Source: DATJPW01 sp035506215
Lineage (GTDB): Bacteria; Desulfobacterota; Desulfomonilia; Desulfomonilales; Desulfomonilaceae
DNA: 11,497 bases
Reading direction: 5' to 3'
NCBI GenBank assembly: GCA_035506215.1
Contig: DATJPW010000357.1
Coordinates: 1-11,497, forward strand
In this document: one piece after another, positions 1 through 6,674 of the stretch
Layout of the letters: each line of letters begins with the position of its first letter
Position numbering within the stretch: position 1 is the stretch's first letter
Notes under the pieces: generated by a model
Seen by the model: the letters and a program-made list of their open reading frames with translations, nothing else
Database searches by the model: none
What the model was told of the DNA's origin: nothing
Position numbers and translations under genes: made by a program

Positions 1-291
1 CAAACAATTGAAAGAGTGGGTGGCTCTTTGCTTGGCGGTGGACAGATGAGCCTTACAGGACGGGTTCCCAACGGGCAGACATTCATGGCCAATCCCAGGT
101 ATGTGTGGGCGATTGCTTCCAGTTGGGCTGTTGTTTGTGGAGAAGATCTGGGCAATGTCGGCCCTCTTGCTGTTCAAGCGAAGATCGGTGATCTCTTGAT
201 ACCACAAAACGGGCGATTCTTTATTGGTTCTGTTTTCCTGGAGCCGTTCGACTCAACCCGGCATCTTTCCGTTACTTCAAGGGAGGACTGA
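1..291 (+). CDS. Unrecognised 3' end of a possible gene, open at the left edge
   Basis: The frame is open from the first base and ends at TGA 289-291, giving at least 96 residues. A GTG at 16 and an ATG at 46 are possible internal starts, but neither has a convincing SD site, so this is more likely the tail of a longer gene than a complete one. The sequence has no motif I recognise, no clear membrane segment and one cysteine. It could equally be an open frame by chance in non-coding DNA. A further 47 codons are open after the TGA before the next stop, but nothing in them supports readthrough. Confidence 0.3.
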   Translation, partial: QTIERVGGSLLGGGQMSLTGRVPNGQTFMANPRYVWAIASSWAVVCGEDLGNVGPLAVQAKIGDLLIPQNGRFFIGSVFLEPFDSTRHLSVTSRED

Positions 292-386
292 TTCACGCGC
301 ACTTACTTTCTCGCTCGACGAGAAGGGCATGTTTTGGACTCTTGCCGCATTTTCAAGTGTCGCAAATGTGTATCATTTCGTAGGAA

Positions 387-524
387 ATGCCCAATGAGAA
401 TGCTCATGAATATCCGAATTCCGCCAAGGAGGTGATGACCCAGGGCAGTCAAGAGGATATTGCCATCCAGAAAATGTTGGAAACACCGCTGCGATTGACA
501 ACAAAAGTTCAGCCCAAAGACTAG
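387..524 (+). CDS. Possible 45-residue small protein ahead of the diiron gene
   Basis: ATG at 387 opens a 45-codon frame ending at TAG 522-524, 19 bases before the diiron protein start at 544. The composition is protein-like: polar and charged, with a helix-prone middle (residues 12-32) and no cysteine. The SD is poor because AGGA at 382-385 sits only one base before the ATG. An internal ATG at 435 (residue 17) follows a very strong anti-SD match, again too close to be ideal. I recognise no family. It might be a leader peptide coupled to the next gene, or chance. Confidence 0.25.
   Translation: MPNENAHEYPNSAKEVMTQGSQEDIAIQKMLETPLRLTTKVQPKD
426..436 (+). promoter_or_regulatory. 11-base match to the 16S anti-Shine-Dalgarno
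   Basis: AAGGAGGTGAT is complementary to the classical 3' end of bacterial 16S rRNA over 11 bases, far longer than a normal ribosome binding site. The only start codon after it is the ATG at 435, which overlaps the match, so spacing is wrong for ordinary initiation. It lies 108 bases before the diiron gene. It could act as a ribosome-holding or pause site in the leader, or be chance. Confidence 0.3.
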
Positions 525-543
525 AAAATAGGGGGTCCGAAAC

Positions 544-1488
544 ATGGAAAGACCAGGATACCATGTGGACACGGAGCGATATGCCAAATGCATCGAAGGC
601 TCAAAAAGAATTCGGTGGGACATTGACAAAGATGTCATCCGGGGACGCGAATTCGATTTCTCCAAGAAATTTCTTCCTGACGGCATAACCCAACTCGACC
701 AGCTGCCGTTCCTCTCTGGCGATCATCTGAGGTTCCTCAGCCAGATTCAGGGACGGACATATTGCAGCATGTTCGGCTTTGTCGAGCGCTTCATAACCGC
801 CAAAATCCTTGAGATCAGTCGGGACCATTGGTTGGGGGATCAAATAGCTCTCGAAGCCCTTGTGCGGTTTTGTGATGAGGAGTTGAAGCATCAAGAACTG
901 TTCAGAAGGCTGGAAATCATGATAGCCGAAGGCATGCCTGAGGGCTATAAGTTTCCTCACGATCCGAACGAAGTGGCGGGCGCGATCCTGTCAAAGTCCA
1001 CCTGGGCTGTAATGGCCTTGATCTATGAGATCGAACTCTTCACTCAAGAGCACTACAGGCAGAGTATCGAGCCGGATGAACATCTTGACCAATTGTTCAA
1101 GGATGTTTTTCTCTTTCACTGGAAGGAAGAAGCTCATCACGCGGTGATGGACGCTCTCGAATGGCCACGCGAAGACGCGAAGTTGACTCAAAGCGAACGC
1201 GACACGGCGATTGGAGAAGTGATCGAACTCGTATCTTCCGTGGATGGCTTGCTGCAAGCTCAGCGCGATTACGATGTGGAGTACTTCCTCAAGATTTCCA
1301 ACCCTGTTTTCACTTCCAGTGAAATTGAAATGCTCGGCTCTGCCCTCCTCAAAGCATATAGGTGGCAGTACATCTTTTCCGGAGTGGAACATGTCCGTTA
1401 TCAGGGTCTCCTGGGAGAGTTAACTACGGATGAACAGAGGGAACGTCTTGGAGCGGCTTTTTCACCGTTGAGGTTAAGTAGTTCATGA
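544..1488 (+). CDS. Ferritin-like diiron protein, AurF-type oxygenase-like
   Basis: A 314-residue soluble, mostly helical protein. The four-helix diiron ligand pattern is visible in order: Glu81 in FVERF, the ExxH motif Glu113-x-x-His116 in DEELKHQ, Glu162/Glu164 with the nearby EHY (169-171) in a third helix, and a second ExxH, Glu195/Glu196 with His198/His199, in KEEAHH. Length and motif spacing fit ferritin-like diiron oxygenases of the AurF type rather than ferritin or bacterioferritin (about 160 residues). Such enzymes activate O2 for amine or hydrocarbon oxidation; the substrate here cannot be read from sequence. There is no signal peptide, so it is probably cytoplasmic. The ATG at 544 is preceded by a G-rich SD (GGGGG, 531-535) at good spacing. 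The OsmC-family gene follows after a 147-base gap, so the two may share an oxidative role. Diiron fold is well supported; exact activity is inference. Confidence 0.78.
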   Translation: MERPGYHVDTERYAKCIEGSKRIRWDIDKDVIRGREFDFSKKFLPDGITQLDQLPFLSGDHLRFLSQIQGRTYCSMFGFVERFITAKILEISRDHWLGDQIALEALVRFCDEELKHQELFRRLEIMIAEGMPEGYKFPHDPNEVAGAILSKSTWAVMALIYEIELFTQEHYRQSIEPDEHLDQLFKDVFLFHWKEEAHHAVMDALEWPREDAKLTQSERDTAIGEVIELVSSVDGLLQAQRDYDVEYFLKISNPVFTSSEIEMLGSALLKAYRWQYIFSGVEHVRYQGLLGELTTDEQRERLGAAFSPLRLSSS

Positions 1489-1635
1489 TATGAGAGTTCG
1501 GATCCGGTGAATTGAAGAGAAGCAAGTGGACAGCAGATTTCGCCATGAACGAAGCAGATATCTGCATCCTGCGACAGGCCGGTGAGCCTTTCTCTAGGCC
1601 TCGGCCATAGAACAAAAGAAATGGGAGGGGAAGAA

Positions 1636-2211
1636 ATGGCTCTACAAGCACCAGCGGAAAAGTTGGGAACTGTGAATGGCGTTGATGTCGACCAGTTGTT
1701 TGCTACCATAGAAGCGATAAAAGGAGATCCTGACATAGCGAAGTTTCAGTTTCGTGTCAAAAACAATTGGATTAACGGAGGCCATAATCACGTCACCATC
1801 AAGGATTTTTATGGAGCAAAACAAGAGCATCTGCATGGGACAACCTTTGACTTGGACGCGGGCGAGCACCAGGTCCTCCTGGGGGAAGACAATGGGCCGA
1901 ACCCCGTCGAGTACCTGCTGACCGGGCTAAGTGGCTGCCTTACGAGCGCCCTCATCTACCATGCGGCTGCAAAAGGCATCAAGATTAAAGCACTCCAGTC
2001 TAGAGTCGAAGGCGATTTGGATCTACGTGGCTTCCTGGGTCTGTCGGAAGATGTCCCGGTTGGCTACAAACAGATCCGAGTATACTTCAAAATCGACGCG
2101 GATGTGTCGGAACAACAAAAGCAAGAACTCATCGAAATAGCGCAGAAATATTCTCCTGTGTTCAATTCGGTGGTGAACCCGACATCAGTATCCGTCTCTT
2201 TGGAGAAATGA
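1636..2211 (+). CDS. OsmC/Ohr-family protein lacking the second redox cysteine
   Basis: A 191-residue OsmC-fold protein. The family core is visible: a GPNPVEYLL segment (87-95), then the conserved helix motif LSGCLTSAL with the peroxidatic-type Cys101, a long strand region at 114-152, and the C-terminal motif KYSPVFNSVVNPTSVSV (171-187). OsmC and Ohr proteins reduce organic hydroperoxides with two cysteines; the second normally lies in a CPV motif. Here that place is Ser173, and Cys101 is the only cysteine, so a classical disulfide-cycling Ohr mechanism is not possible within one chain. It may use an outside thiol, act as a hydrolase or ligand binder, or belong to an OsmC subgroup that naturally has Ser here. 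The N-terminal 60 residues are longer than in Ohr. ATG 1636 is chosen because GGGAGGGGAAG (1623-1633) precedes it; a farther in-frame ATG at 1582 has no SD. Cytoplasmic. Confidence 0.85.
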   Translation: MALQAPAEKLGTVNGVDVDQLFATIEAIKGDPDIAKFQFRVKNNWINGGHNHVTIKDFYGAKQEHLHGTTFDLDAGEHQVLLGEDNGPNPVEYLLTGLSGCLTSALIYHAAAKGIKIKALQSRVEGDLDLRGFLGLSEDVPVGYKQIRVYFKIDADVSEQQKQELIEIAQKYSPVFNSVVNPTSVSVSLEK

Positions 2212-2476
2212 CAGTTGGTACATTCTCCGGCGGGCTCGTATTCTAGTGGGGTTGCTTGCCTGGAAGGATGGGTTCGCCAATGAATTGAACATTCCTAGGT
2301 ATGCGCGGAAGATCCGATCCTGTAAGTAATAGAAGTCCAGAGAAAGGAATCGTCCGAGCGAAAAAATGATTATGGCCTAACTGGTGAACCGTCGCCGCCA
2401 TTATACAGGTAACACGAGTTAGCGAGAGAGCCCAAAGTTTGGTCTAATAGTCTGGGCCTGATGAGGGGTTCTGTTC

Positions 2477-2809
2477 ATGCGGGAAGAGATTATCAGAATT
2501 GACTGCTACTTGGCACAAGATTGCGCCTCAGAGCAGGCCTTGAGAAACAACATCAACGCCGCTCTCCGGCTAGAAACAGTTAAAGCCGAGGTTTCTTTCA
2601 TTAGAGTAACCGAATCAGAGGCAGAAAAACTCCGTCTTAAGGGGTCCCCTTCTGTGCTTGTGGATGGCGAGGACATTTTGCCTTCCACTCTATCCGGTTT
2701 CTCTTGAAGAATGTTCGAGGATGAGTCCGGGAGACTTGCCAATGTGCCCTCTGTGAAGGTCTTGAGACAAGTGATTGGGGAAAGACTAAAAAAGAAAACT
2801 GGATGTTAG
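2477..2809 (+). CDS. Small thioredoxin-like selenoprotein candidate with in-frame TGA (Sec77)
   Basis: The frame starts at ATG 2477 (SD GAGGGG at 2463-2468) and meets TGA at 2705-2707 after 76 codons. The same frame then continues for 33 codons to TAG 2807-2809, giving 110 residues with position 77 read as selenocysteine. The part after TGA is clearly protein-like and completes the fold: GRLANVPSVKVLRQVIGERL (85-104) looks like the last strand and helix of a thioredoxin-like domain. The first part has an opening strand, cysteines at 10 and 16, and a GSPSVLVDGEDI motif (56-67) with a cis-Pro-like Pro58. From memory, short proteins annotated as DF family (seleno)proteins share this GSPSV...G.D layout and carry Cys or Sec in a G.SCR-like motif where U77 sits (GFSUR). 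Ending at TGA would cut the domain. Role is probably thiol/selenol redox chemistry in the cytosol; partner unknown. A broken gene is the main alternative. Confidence 0.72.
2708..2740 (+). promoter_or_regulatory. Candidate bacterial SECIS hairpin after the UGA
   Basis: Directly after the TGA, GAGTC (2723-2727) can pair with GACTT (2733-2737), with four Watson-Crick pairs and one G-U. They enclose the five-base loop CGGGA (2728-2732), and one more U-G pair (2722/2738) is possible below. The guanines of the loop lie 22-24 bases past the UGA, within the range expected for a SelB-binding apical loop with conserved G in bacterial SECIS elements. The lower stem is weak, with an A/C mismatch followed by a single G-C pair. 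The hairpin lies inside the reading frame, as bacterial SECIS elements do. Confidence 0.5.
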
Positions 2810-2831
2810 TGTTCTGCCCCGCAAATAGCTA

Positions 2832-2880
2832 GGGCTTGGGTGGCATCTATCCACCTGTAACTACAGGAGAGGGATAGCCC
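2832..2880 (+). other. Possible structured RNA segment after the selenoprotein gene
   Basis: GGGCT (2832-2836) can pair with AGCCC (2876-2880). Between them lie GGTGG/CCACC (2839-2843/2851-2855) and CCTGT/ACAGG (2854-2858/2863-2867) around a four-base loop; the two inner hairpins share two bases and compete. No T-run follows, so it is not a standard terminator. It could help end the transcript or be chance. Confidence 0.2.
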
Positions 2881-2978
2881 AGGTAATTCGAGGACGGCAC
2901 ACTAGGATCCATTTCCCCGATTAACCCAGGCCTCACTCTAGAGCATGTCCCTTCCGCGTGATCTAACTTGAGTTGCTT

Positions 2979-4364
2979 TCACCGCGCAGGCTTGATGTTC
3001 TGGTTGACATGGAACAAGTTCCTCGGGTCATACTTGTTCTTCAACTGCACCAGTCGATCGTATTTCTTGTCACCGTATGCCGCCTTGACTCGCGCCTCGC
3101 CTTCGACCCCCAGGAAATTCAAATAGGTCGCGCCTGTCGAATAGGGCTGTACCCCTTTAGCAAACGCCCGTACCCATGCAATGTGACGGTCCGTTTCAGC
3201 CGAATCCATGCACATCCCAAGGATGTTCAGGATGAAAGGAGTGTCACGATGACCAAAAGCGGTGGCACCGTTGTCCACACGGCCAACTGCACCTTCGATG
3301 TGATGAATGTGCACCTGTGCAAACGGTGCGCCCATCTTGGCTACGTGCTCTATCAGAGTGTTGATCGCCTGGTCGTCCAACCCACTGAGGTATTCCGTCT
3401 TCCAGTATGACTGGATGCCTCTAGGCGCACCTGCGTCGAACATATTTTGCAATTGCGTGTATGGAATAGGACCTAGTTGATCGATCTCGGGTTGTGCGAA
3501 CTCACGCAGGGGCTTTATCAGTGCGTCACCCTGCTCCACTGCGCCAGCGAGGCACATGGCAATAGCCACCATTGGGGTACCTTGCAATTGTCGAGGGATG
3601 AATGGAGCAGGAGGGGCGGTAAGAAAAACAATCAGCGTCGTCAGTTCGTCGGGTAGCTTATGGACCCACCCTCGATAAAATCGCAAGAGATCTTTCGCCT
3701 TCGCAGCAGCATAGAAGAGCGCTCCACCGAAGACCGTGGGTCCGACCGGGTGGAGGCGATAGGTGAACCGGGTAACGATGCCAAAATTCCCACCACCGCC
3801 ACGTACGCCCCAGAACAGATCGGCATTGACCTTTTCGTTCGCCGTTACGCTGTTGCCGTCGGCGGTGACCATTTCGACCGACAAGAGATTGTCGATGGTC
3901 ATTCCATGTTTGCGCATCAGCCAGCCGATACCACCCCCTAGCGTGAATCCCGCAATGCCGGTGGTCGAGACAAGGCCCCCGGTTGTTGCCAGCGCGAATT
4001 CTTGTGTTGCCTTGTCGAATTCGCCCCAGGTTAAGCCACCCTGAGCAGTGGCTATTCGTTCACGAGCATCTACGGTAATCTCCTTCATCGCTGAAAGGTC
4101 AATCACCAATCCATCGTCACAGGTGCCAAAACCGGCGACGTTGTGTCCGCCTCCGCGCACAGCGACCAGCAGATTGTGGCTGTTCGCGAATTGAACAGCT
4201 TTTATGACATCGCTGTCATCCGCGCAACGAAGGACCAGCGCTGGGCGTTTGTCAATCATCCCGTTCCAGACCTTGCGAGCGTCTTCATATTCGGCGTCGC
4301 TCGGCTGAATCAGCACACCACGCACACTAGTCTTGAACTCTTCGACTATTGCTCCGTTCAGCAT
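2979..4364 (-). CDS. FAD-linked oxidoreductase, berberine-bridge (BBE) type
   Basis: A 461-residue flavoprotein. The N-terminal half is a PCMH-type FAD domain: QPSDAEY near 21-26, then RGGGHN with His74, the site normally 8-alpha-linked to FAD, and LVIDLS just after it. The FTLGGGIGWL loop (140-149) and VRGGGGNFGIV (about 190) are FAD-contact motifs. The C-terminal BBE domain ends with NFLGVEGEAR, then YDRLVQLKNKYDPRNLFHVNQNI (about 434-456). In bicovalent members a Cys precedes the GGG loop; here that place appears to be Ser133 (LVSTTGIAG), so a single His link is expected. These enzymes oxidise sugars, alkaloids or other alcohols using O2; the substrate is not readable. ATG 4364 is preceded by AAGGAG six bases upstream; a TTG at 4409 in the same frame has no SD. 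No signal peptide. It lies 322 bases behind the phosphoesterase gene on the same strand. Confidence 0.9.
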   Translation of the reverse strand: MLNGAIVEEFKTSVRGVLIQPSDAEYEDARKVWNGMIDKRPALVLRCADDSDVIKAVQFANSHNLLVAVRGGGHNVAGFGTCDDGLVIDLSAMKEITVDARERIATAQGGLTWGEFDKATQEFALATTGGLVSTTGIAGFTLGGGIGWLMRKHGMTIDNLLSVEMVTADGNSVTANEKVNADLFWGVRGGGGNFGIVTRFTYRLHPVGPTVFGGALFYAAAKAKDLLRFYRGWVHKLPDELTTLIVFLTAPPAPFIPRQLQGTPMVAIAMCLAGAVEQGDALIKPLREFAQPEIDQLGPIPYTQLQNMFDAGAPRGIQSYWKTEYLSGLDDQAINTLIEHVAKMGAPFAQVHIHHIEGAVGRVDNGATAFGHRDTPFILNILGMCMDSAETDRHIAWVRAFAKGVQPYSTGATYLNFLGVEGEARVKAAYGDKKYDRLVQLKNKYDPRNLFHVNQNIKPAR

Positions 4365-4686
4365 GAGCCTCTCCTTCTCAATTATCTGCCCAACTTCAAC
4401 GTCCCTCAACGTCGCCCGAAATTACCCAGTATCCAAGCAAAACGGGGGAAAGCGGGGGAAAGGCATGTGGGCGGTGACAAATCGACTATGTTGATCTCAA
4501 AAGGCCTATTCCTTTGGCTTAAGCCTCACCCCATACTAACTTTCAACCTGGACCGGTTTTTGGAGGCAGGCCACTGGCTGAACCCGGACCATAGCAAGGC
4601 GGCCGAGTTCTTCAAATGTAAGCGTCAAAAGTGCGACGGTAATCGGGATCGGCCAGGAGTACGGCTCCCTGCATCCGGCGGCCGCT
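4365..4686 (-). other. 322-base gap between phosphoesterase and FAD oxidoreductase genes
   Basis: I see no gene here. It holds a perfect tandem 10-base repeat (4443-4462), a 10-base palindrome GGCTTAAGCC (4516-4525) and the SD of the FAD gene. No strong terminator with a T-run was found on the minus strand, so the two genes could be co-transcribed, though the distance argues for a separate promoter. Confidence 0.4.
4443..4462. repeat. Two perfect tandem copies of CGGGGGAAAG
   Basis: CGGGGGAAAG at 4443-4452 is repeated exactly at 4453-4462, in the non-coding gap upstream of the FAD oxidoreductase. Two adjacent 10-base copies would sit on the same face of the DNA helix, which would suit a repeated protein-binding site. 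Two copies are too few to exclude replication slippage. Confidence 0.5.
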
Positions 4687-6228
4687 TCAAATATTTGGTT
4701 TTCGGGCAAGCAACTGACGCAACTCCGATTTTTTCTCTTCCAAAAACTCCCAAGCGTGGGCCACCGTATGAATGTTTGCAACGGTGTCCTGCAAGGCTGG
4801 AGGTTCACCCACTATGTGAGTTATGCCATTGAGAATGGCTTTCTGTAGCTTCGAAATCGGTTCCCGTCTGGCAGCCAGCAAATTCAGCTCCGCCTTCATT
4901 TCACCCAGGATATGGGAGGGAGGCTGAGGAATCGGTGGGAAATCAGTGCGTGGGACGGATAGTGTAAGCGCCTTGCTGAGGTCCAATGCGTTTGCCTGCC
5001 GCTGGCCAAGTTGTTCTCTCTGTTTCTCAAAGAGATCAAAGCTCTTCGCTATTGTGCTCAGAACCGATGTGTGATCGAAACAGTCATTCACAATCGCCTG
5101 CTGAGGCGTGAAAGGCGAAACCACGATGGCTGGCACGCGTACTCCCAGCCGATCGAATCGAAAGCCACTGCATCCCCGTTGCCCAGATTCGATGATAATG
5201 TTATCTGGCGGGATCGCACTGGGTGGCGGTACGTGGTCATAACATCCTCCGTGCTCGTCAAATATGATGATCAGCAGAGTACTGTTCCAGTCAGGACTAT
5301 TGCGGACGGCTTGGTAGACCTTATAGAGAAGCGCTTCGCCCTTCTGGAGGTTCGAAGGACCGGCGATCGCGAAGGGTGCGGGCCAGGCTTCCGGATGCAT
5401 GTCGTTTTCAGCGCCCCACGGAGAATCCATGTAAATTGGCTCGATAAAGGAACAAGTCGGGAGACCATTGGGTCTTTTGGCATCATTGAAAAATTCGTCA
5501 AGATAGGCGAAATGTGTCGGCAAGAAACGCCACATGACTCGGGCCTGAGTCAACAAGGCAAGACTGGTGATGATCCAGCTGGCACAATATATCTTCCAAC
5601 TTATGTTAACCTCTTCCAACAGGCTGAAGATAGTCGGTGTGTCCCGGTTCACGAAGAACAGACCGTTGCCCCCCTCGTTGTTCACGTACCCCGAGGAGGT
5701 CCCTGAATAGAGAAAGGACCTGTTGCACAAGGTTTCGGACGGAATAGAGGCAAACCAGTGATCACAAACTCCATAGTAATATGCGAGAGAGGAGAGAACG
5801 GGGACCGATTGGGGCCTGAAGCAGTTCATGATGATTTTTGGGTCAATGACGGAGGGCTGCACGCTGTAATTCGTCACGAAGCCCTGCATTGGTGGCGGCT
5901 GGGGAGGATTGAGGGGGACCTGATCCAACGCGGGGATTTTCGCTTCATTATACAATTGGCAATACACGTTCTCATAAGTTTCGCCCGGGTCGGGACGCGG
6001 ATAGGTTGGGTCTCGCTCTTCGCCTACCGGGATTGGGCCTTCAGATCCCGGGTTCGACAAATCCTTGCCATAGAGACCCTCGAAATTCGAAGGCGGCGGT
6101 TGATTGAAGGGAGCCTGATTATTCTCAGGGTCATACAGCCAGCCGAGCAGATTATCGAAAGACCGGTTCTCCATCATCAAAACAACTATGTGTTTGATTT
6201 GTCTCAGTGGATTGCTGGAATTCGCCAT
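4687..6228 (-). CDS. Phosphoesterase family protein (phospholipase C/acid phosphatase type)
   Basis: A 513-residue member of the phosphoesterase family that includes non-specific phospholipases C and AcpA-type acid phosphatases, which hydrolyse phosphate mono- or diesters with a metal-assisted Ser/Thr nucleophile. Visible motifs: the N-terminal metal site VVLMMENRSFDN (Glu20, Asn21), a TLCNR segment whose Thr166 aligns with the usual nucleophile, DMHPE (His278), the strongly conserved DEHGGCYDHVPPP (324-336), GVRVPAIVVSPF (362-373) and FDHTS (384-388). The C-terminal ~90 residues are a helical, charged tail with no motif I know. Most relatives are exported through Sec or Tat, but this protein starts almost at the first strand with no signal peptide, so the location is unclear. 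ATG 6228 has a strong SD (AAAGGAG) five bases upstream. Divergent from the cysteine peptidase gene. Family assignment is firm; substrate is unknown. Confidence 0.92.
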   Translation of the reverse strand: MANSSNPLRQIKHIVVLMMENRSFDNLLGWLYDPENNQAPFNQPPPSNFEGLYGKDLSNPGSEGPIPVGEERDPTYPRPDPGETYENVYCQLYNEAKIPALDQVPLNPPQPPPMQGFVTNYSVQPSVIDPKIIMNCFRPQSVPVLSSLAYYYGVCDHWFASIPSETLCNRSFLYSGTSSGYVNNEGGNGLFFVNRDTPTIFSLLEEVNISWKIYCASWIITSLALLTQARVMWRFLPTHFAYLDEFFNDAKRPNGLPTCSFIEPIYMDSPWGAENDMHPEAWPAPFAIAGPSNLQKGEALLYKVYQAVRNSPDWNSTLLIIIFDEHGGCYDHVPPPSAIPPDNIIIESGQRGCSGFRFDRLGVRVPAIVVSPFTPQQAIVNDCFDHTSVLSTIAKSFDLFEKQREQLGQRQANALDLSKALTLSVPRTDFPPIPQPPSHILGEMKAELNLLAARREPISKLQKAILNGITHIVGEPPALQDTVANIHTVAHAWEFLEEKKSELRQLLARKPNI

Positions 6229-6404
6229 CTTGTCTCCTTTCGCTTTAGTAGATACCCCAACCTGCCTCTGCCATATGTACCACTTGCGAACTTAGAGGTG
6301 TAAGACGTTTCTCTCTTAAGGGGAAAGAAATCTCCTTGCTCAGTGCGGACGAACAAGGTCAGGAGCATGGCCTCAGGAACTAGCGCTTGGTAATTTAATG
6401 ACCT

Positions 6405-6417
6405 GTTGAGCCTCAAC
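6405..6417. promoter_or_regulatory. Perfect dyad GTTGAG-N-CTCAAC, possible operator
   Basis: Six-base arms around a single central base give a 13-base perfect inverted repeat, flanked by CCT and AGG that extend the symmetry with a one-base shift. It lies between two divergent genes, about 126 bases before the peptidase promoter -35. Its form suits a dimeric repressor, but no regulator gene is next to it. Confidence 0.35.
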
Positions 6418-6542
6418 TAGGAATCACACTTGCGGCGTAGGCAAGTCGACCGAAACATCCCAAGCCTTTTTGGAACTCGAATTGCCCTCCAATTTCTCGA
6501 TGCAAGTTTCCCACTTTCGCTGACGATGAAAACGCTTGAGGA

Positions 6543-6570
6543 TTGCCTGGCGCTGCCAATTTGTTATAAT
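6543..6570 (+). promoter_or_regulatory. Sigma-70-type extended -10 promoter for the cysteine peptidase
   Basis: TTGCCT (6543-6548), a 16-base spacer and a perfect TATAAT (6565-6570). The -10 is preceded by TGT (6562-6564), making an extended TGnTATAAT element. Transcription would start near 6577, leaving a leader of about 100 bases before ATG 6675. Confidence 0.65.
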
Positions 6571-6674
6571 CGAGTGGGGGAATGGGGTCGCCACCGTAGC
6601 CATCCCTGGAATGCTAAAATTGCTCTGGCTCTTGTGGAATTAATGTTCTCCAAAGCACGAAAGGAGTATTGAAA

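Larger units (their letters stand above)
6229..6674. other. Divergent control region between phosphoesterase and cysteine peptidase
   Basis: These 446 bases hold no convincing gene. An 80-codon frame at 6430-6672 overlaps the peptidase promoter and SD and lacks its own SD, so it is left out. The region carries the phosphoesterase SD at the left, a perfect dyad at 6405-6417, and the peptidase promoter and SD at the right. I could not find a good minus-strand promoter for the phosphoesterase. Confidence 0.6.

Noticed and set aside
1554..1565. 12-base palindrome GCAGATATCTGC before the OsmC-family gene
   Set aside because: Short, no promoter element nearby, and palindromes of this length are common by chance; kept only as a note.
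2812..2910. Folded segment considered as a tRNA (even tRNA-Sec)
   Set aside because: No acceptor stem, no T-loop consensus and no CCA could be placed; only competing hairpins are visible.
4381..4409. TTGAGG-N17-GATAAT on the minus strand as promoter of the FAD oxidoreductase
   Set aside because: Transcription would begin inside the SD of the gene, so it could not give a usable message.
2979..4409. TTG start at 4409 for the FAD oxidoreductase
   Set aside because: The ATG at 4364 has AAGGAG at ideal spacing and the TTG has none; the extra 15 residues add no known motif.
6430..6672. 80-codon + strand frame before the peptidase gene
   Set aside because: It contains the peptidase promoter and SD, has no SD of its own and no recognisable sequence; most likely a chance frame.
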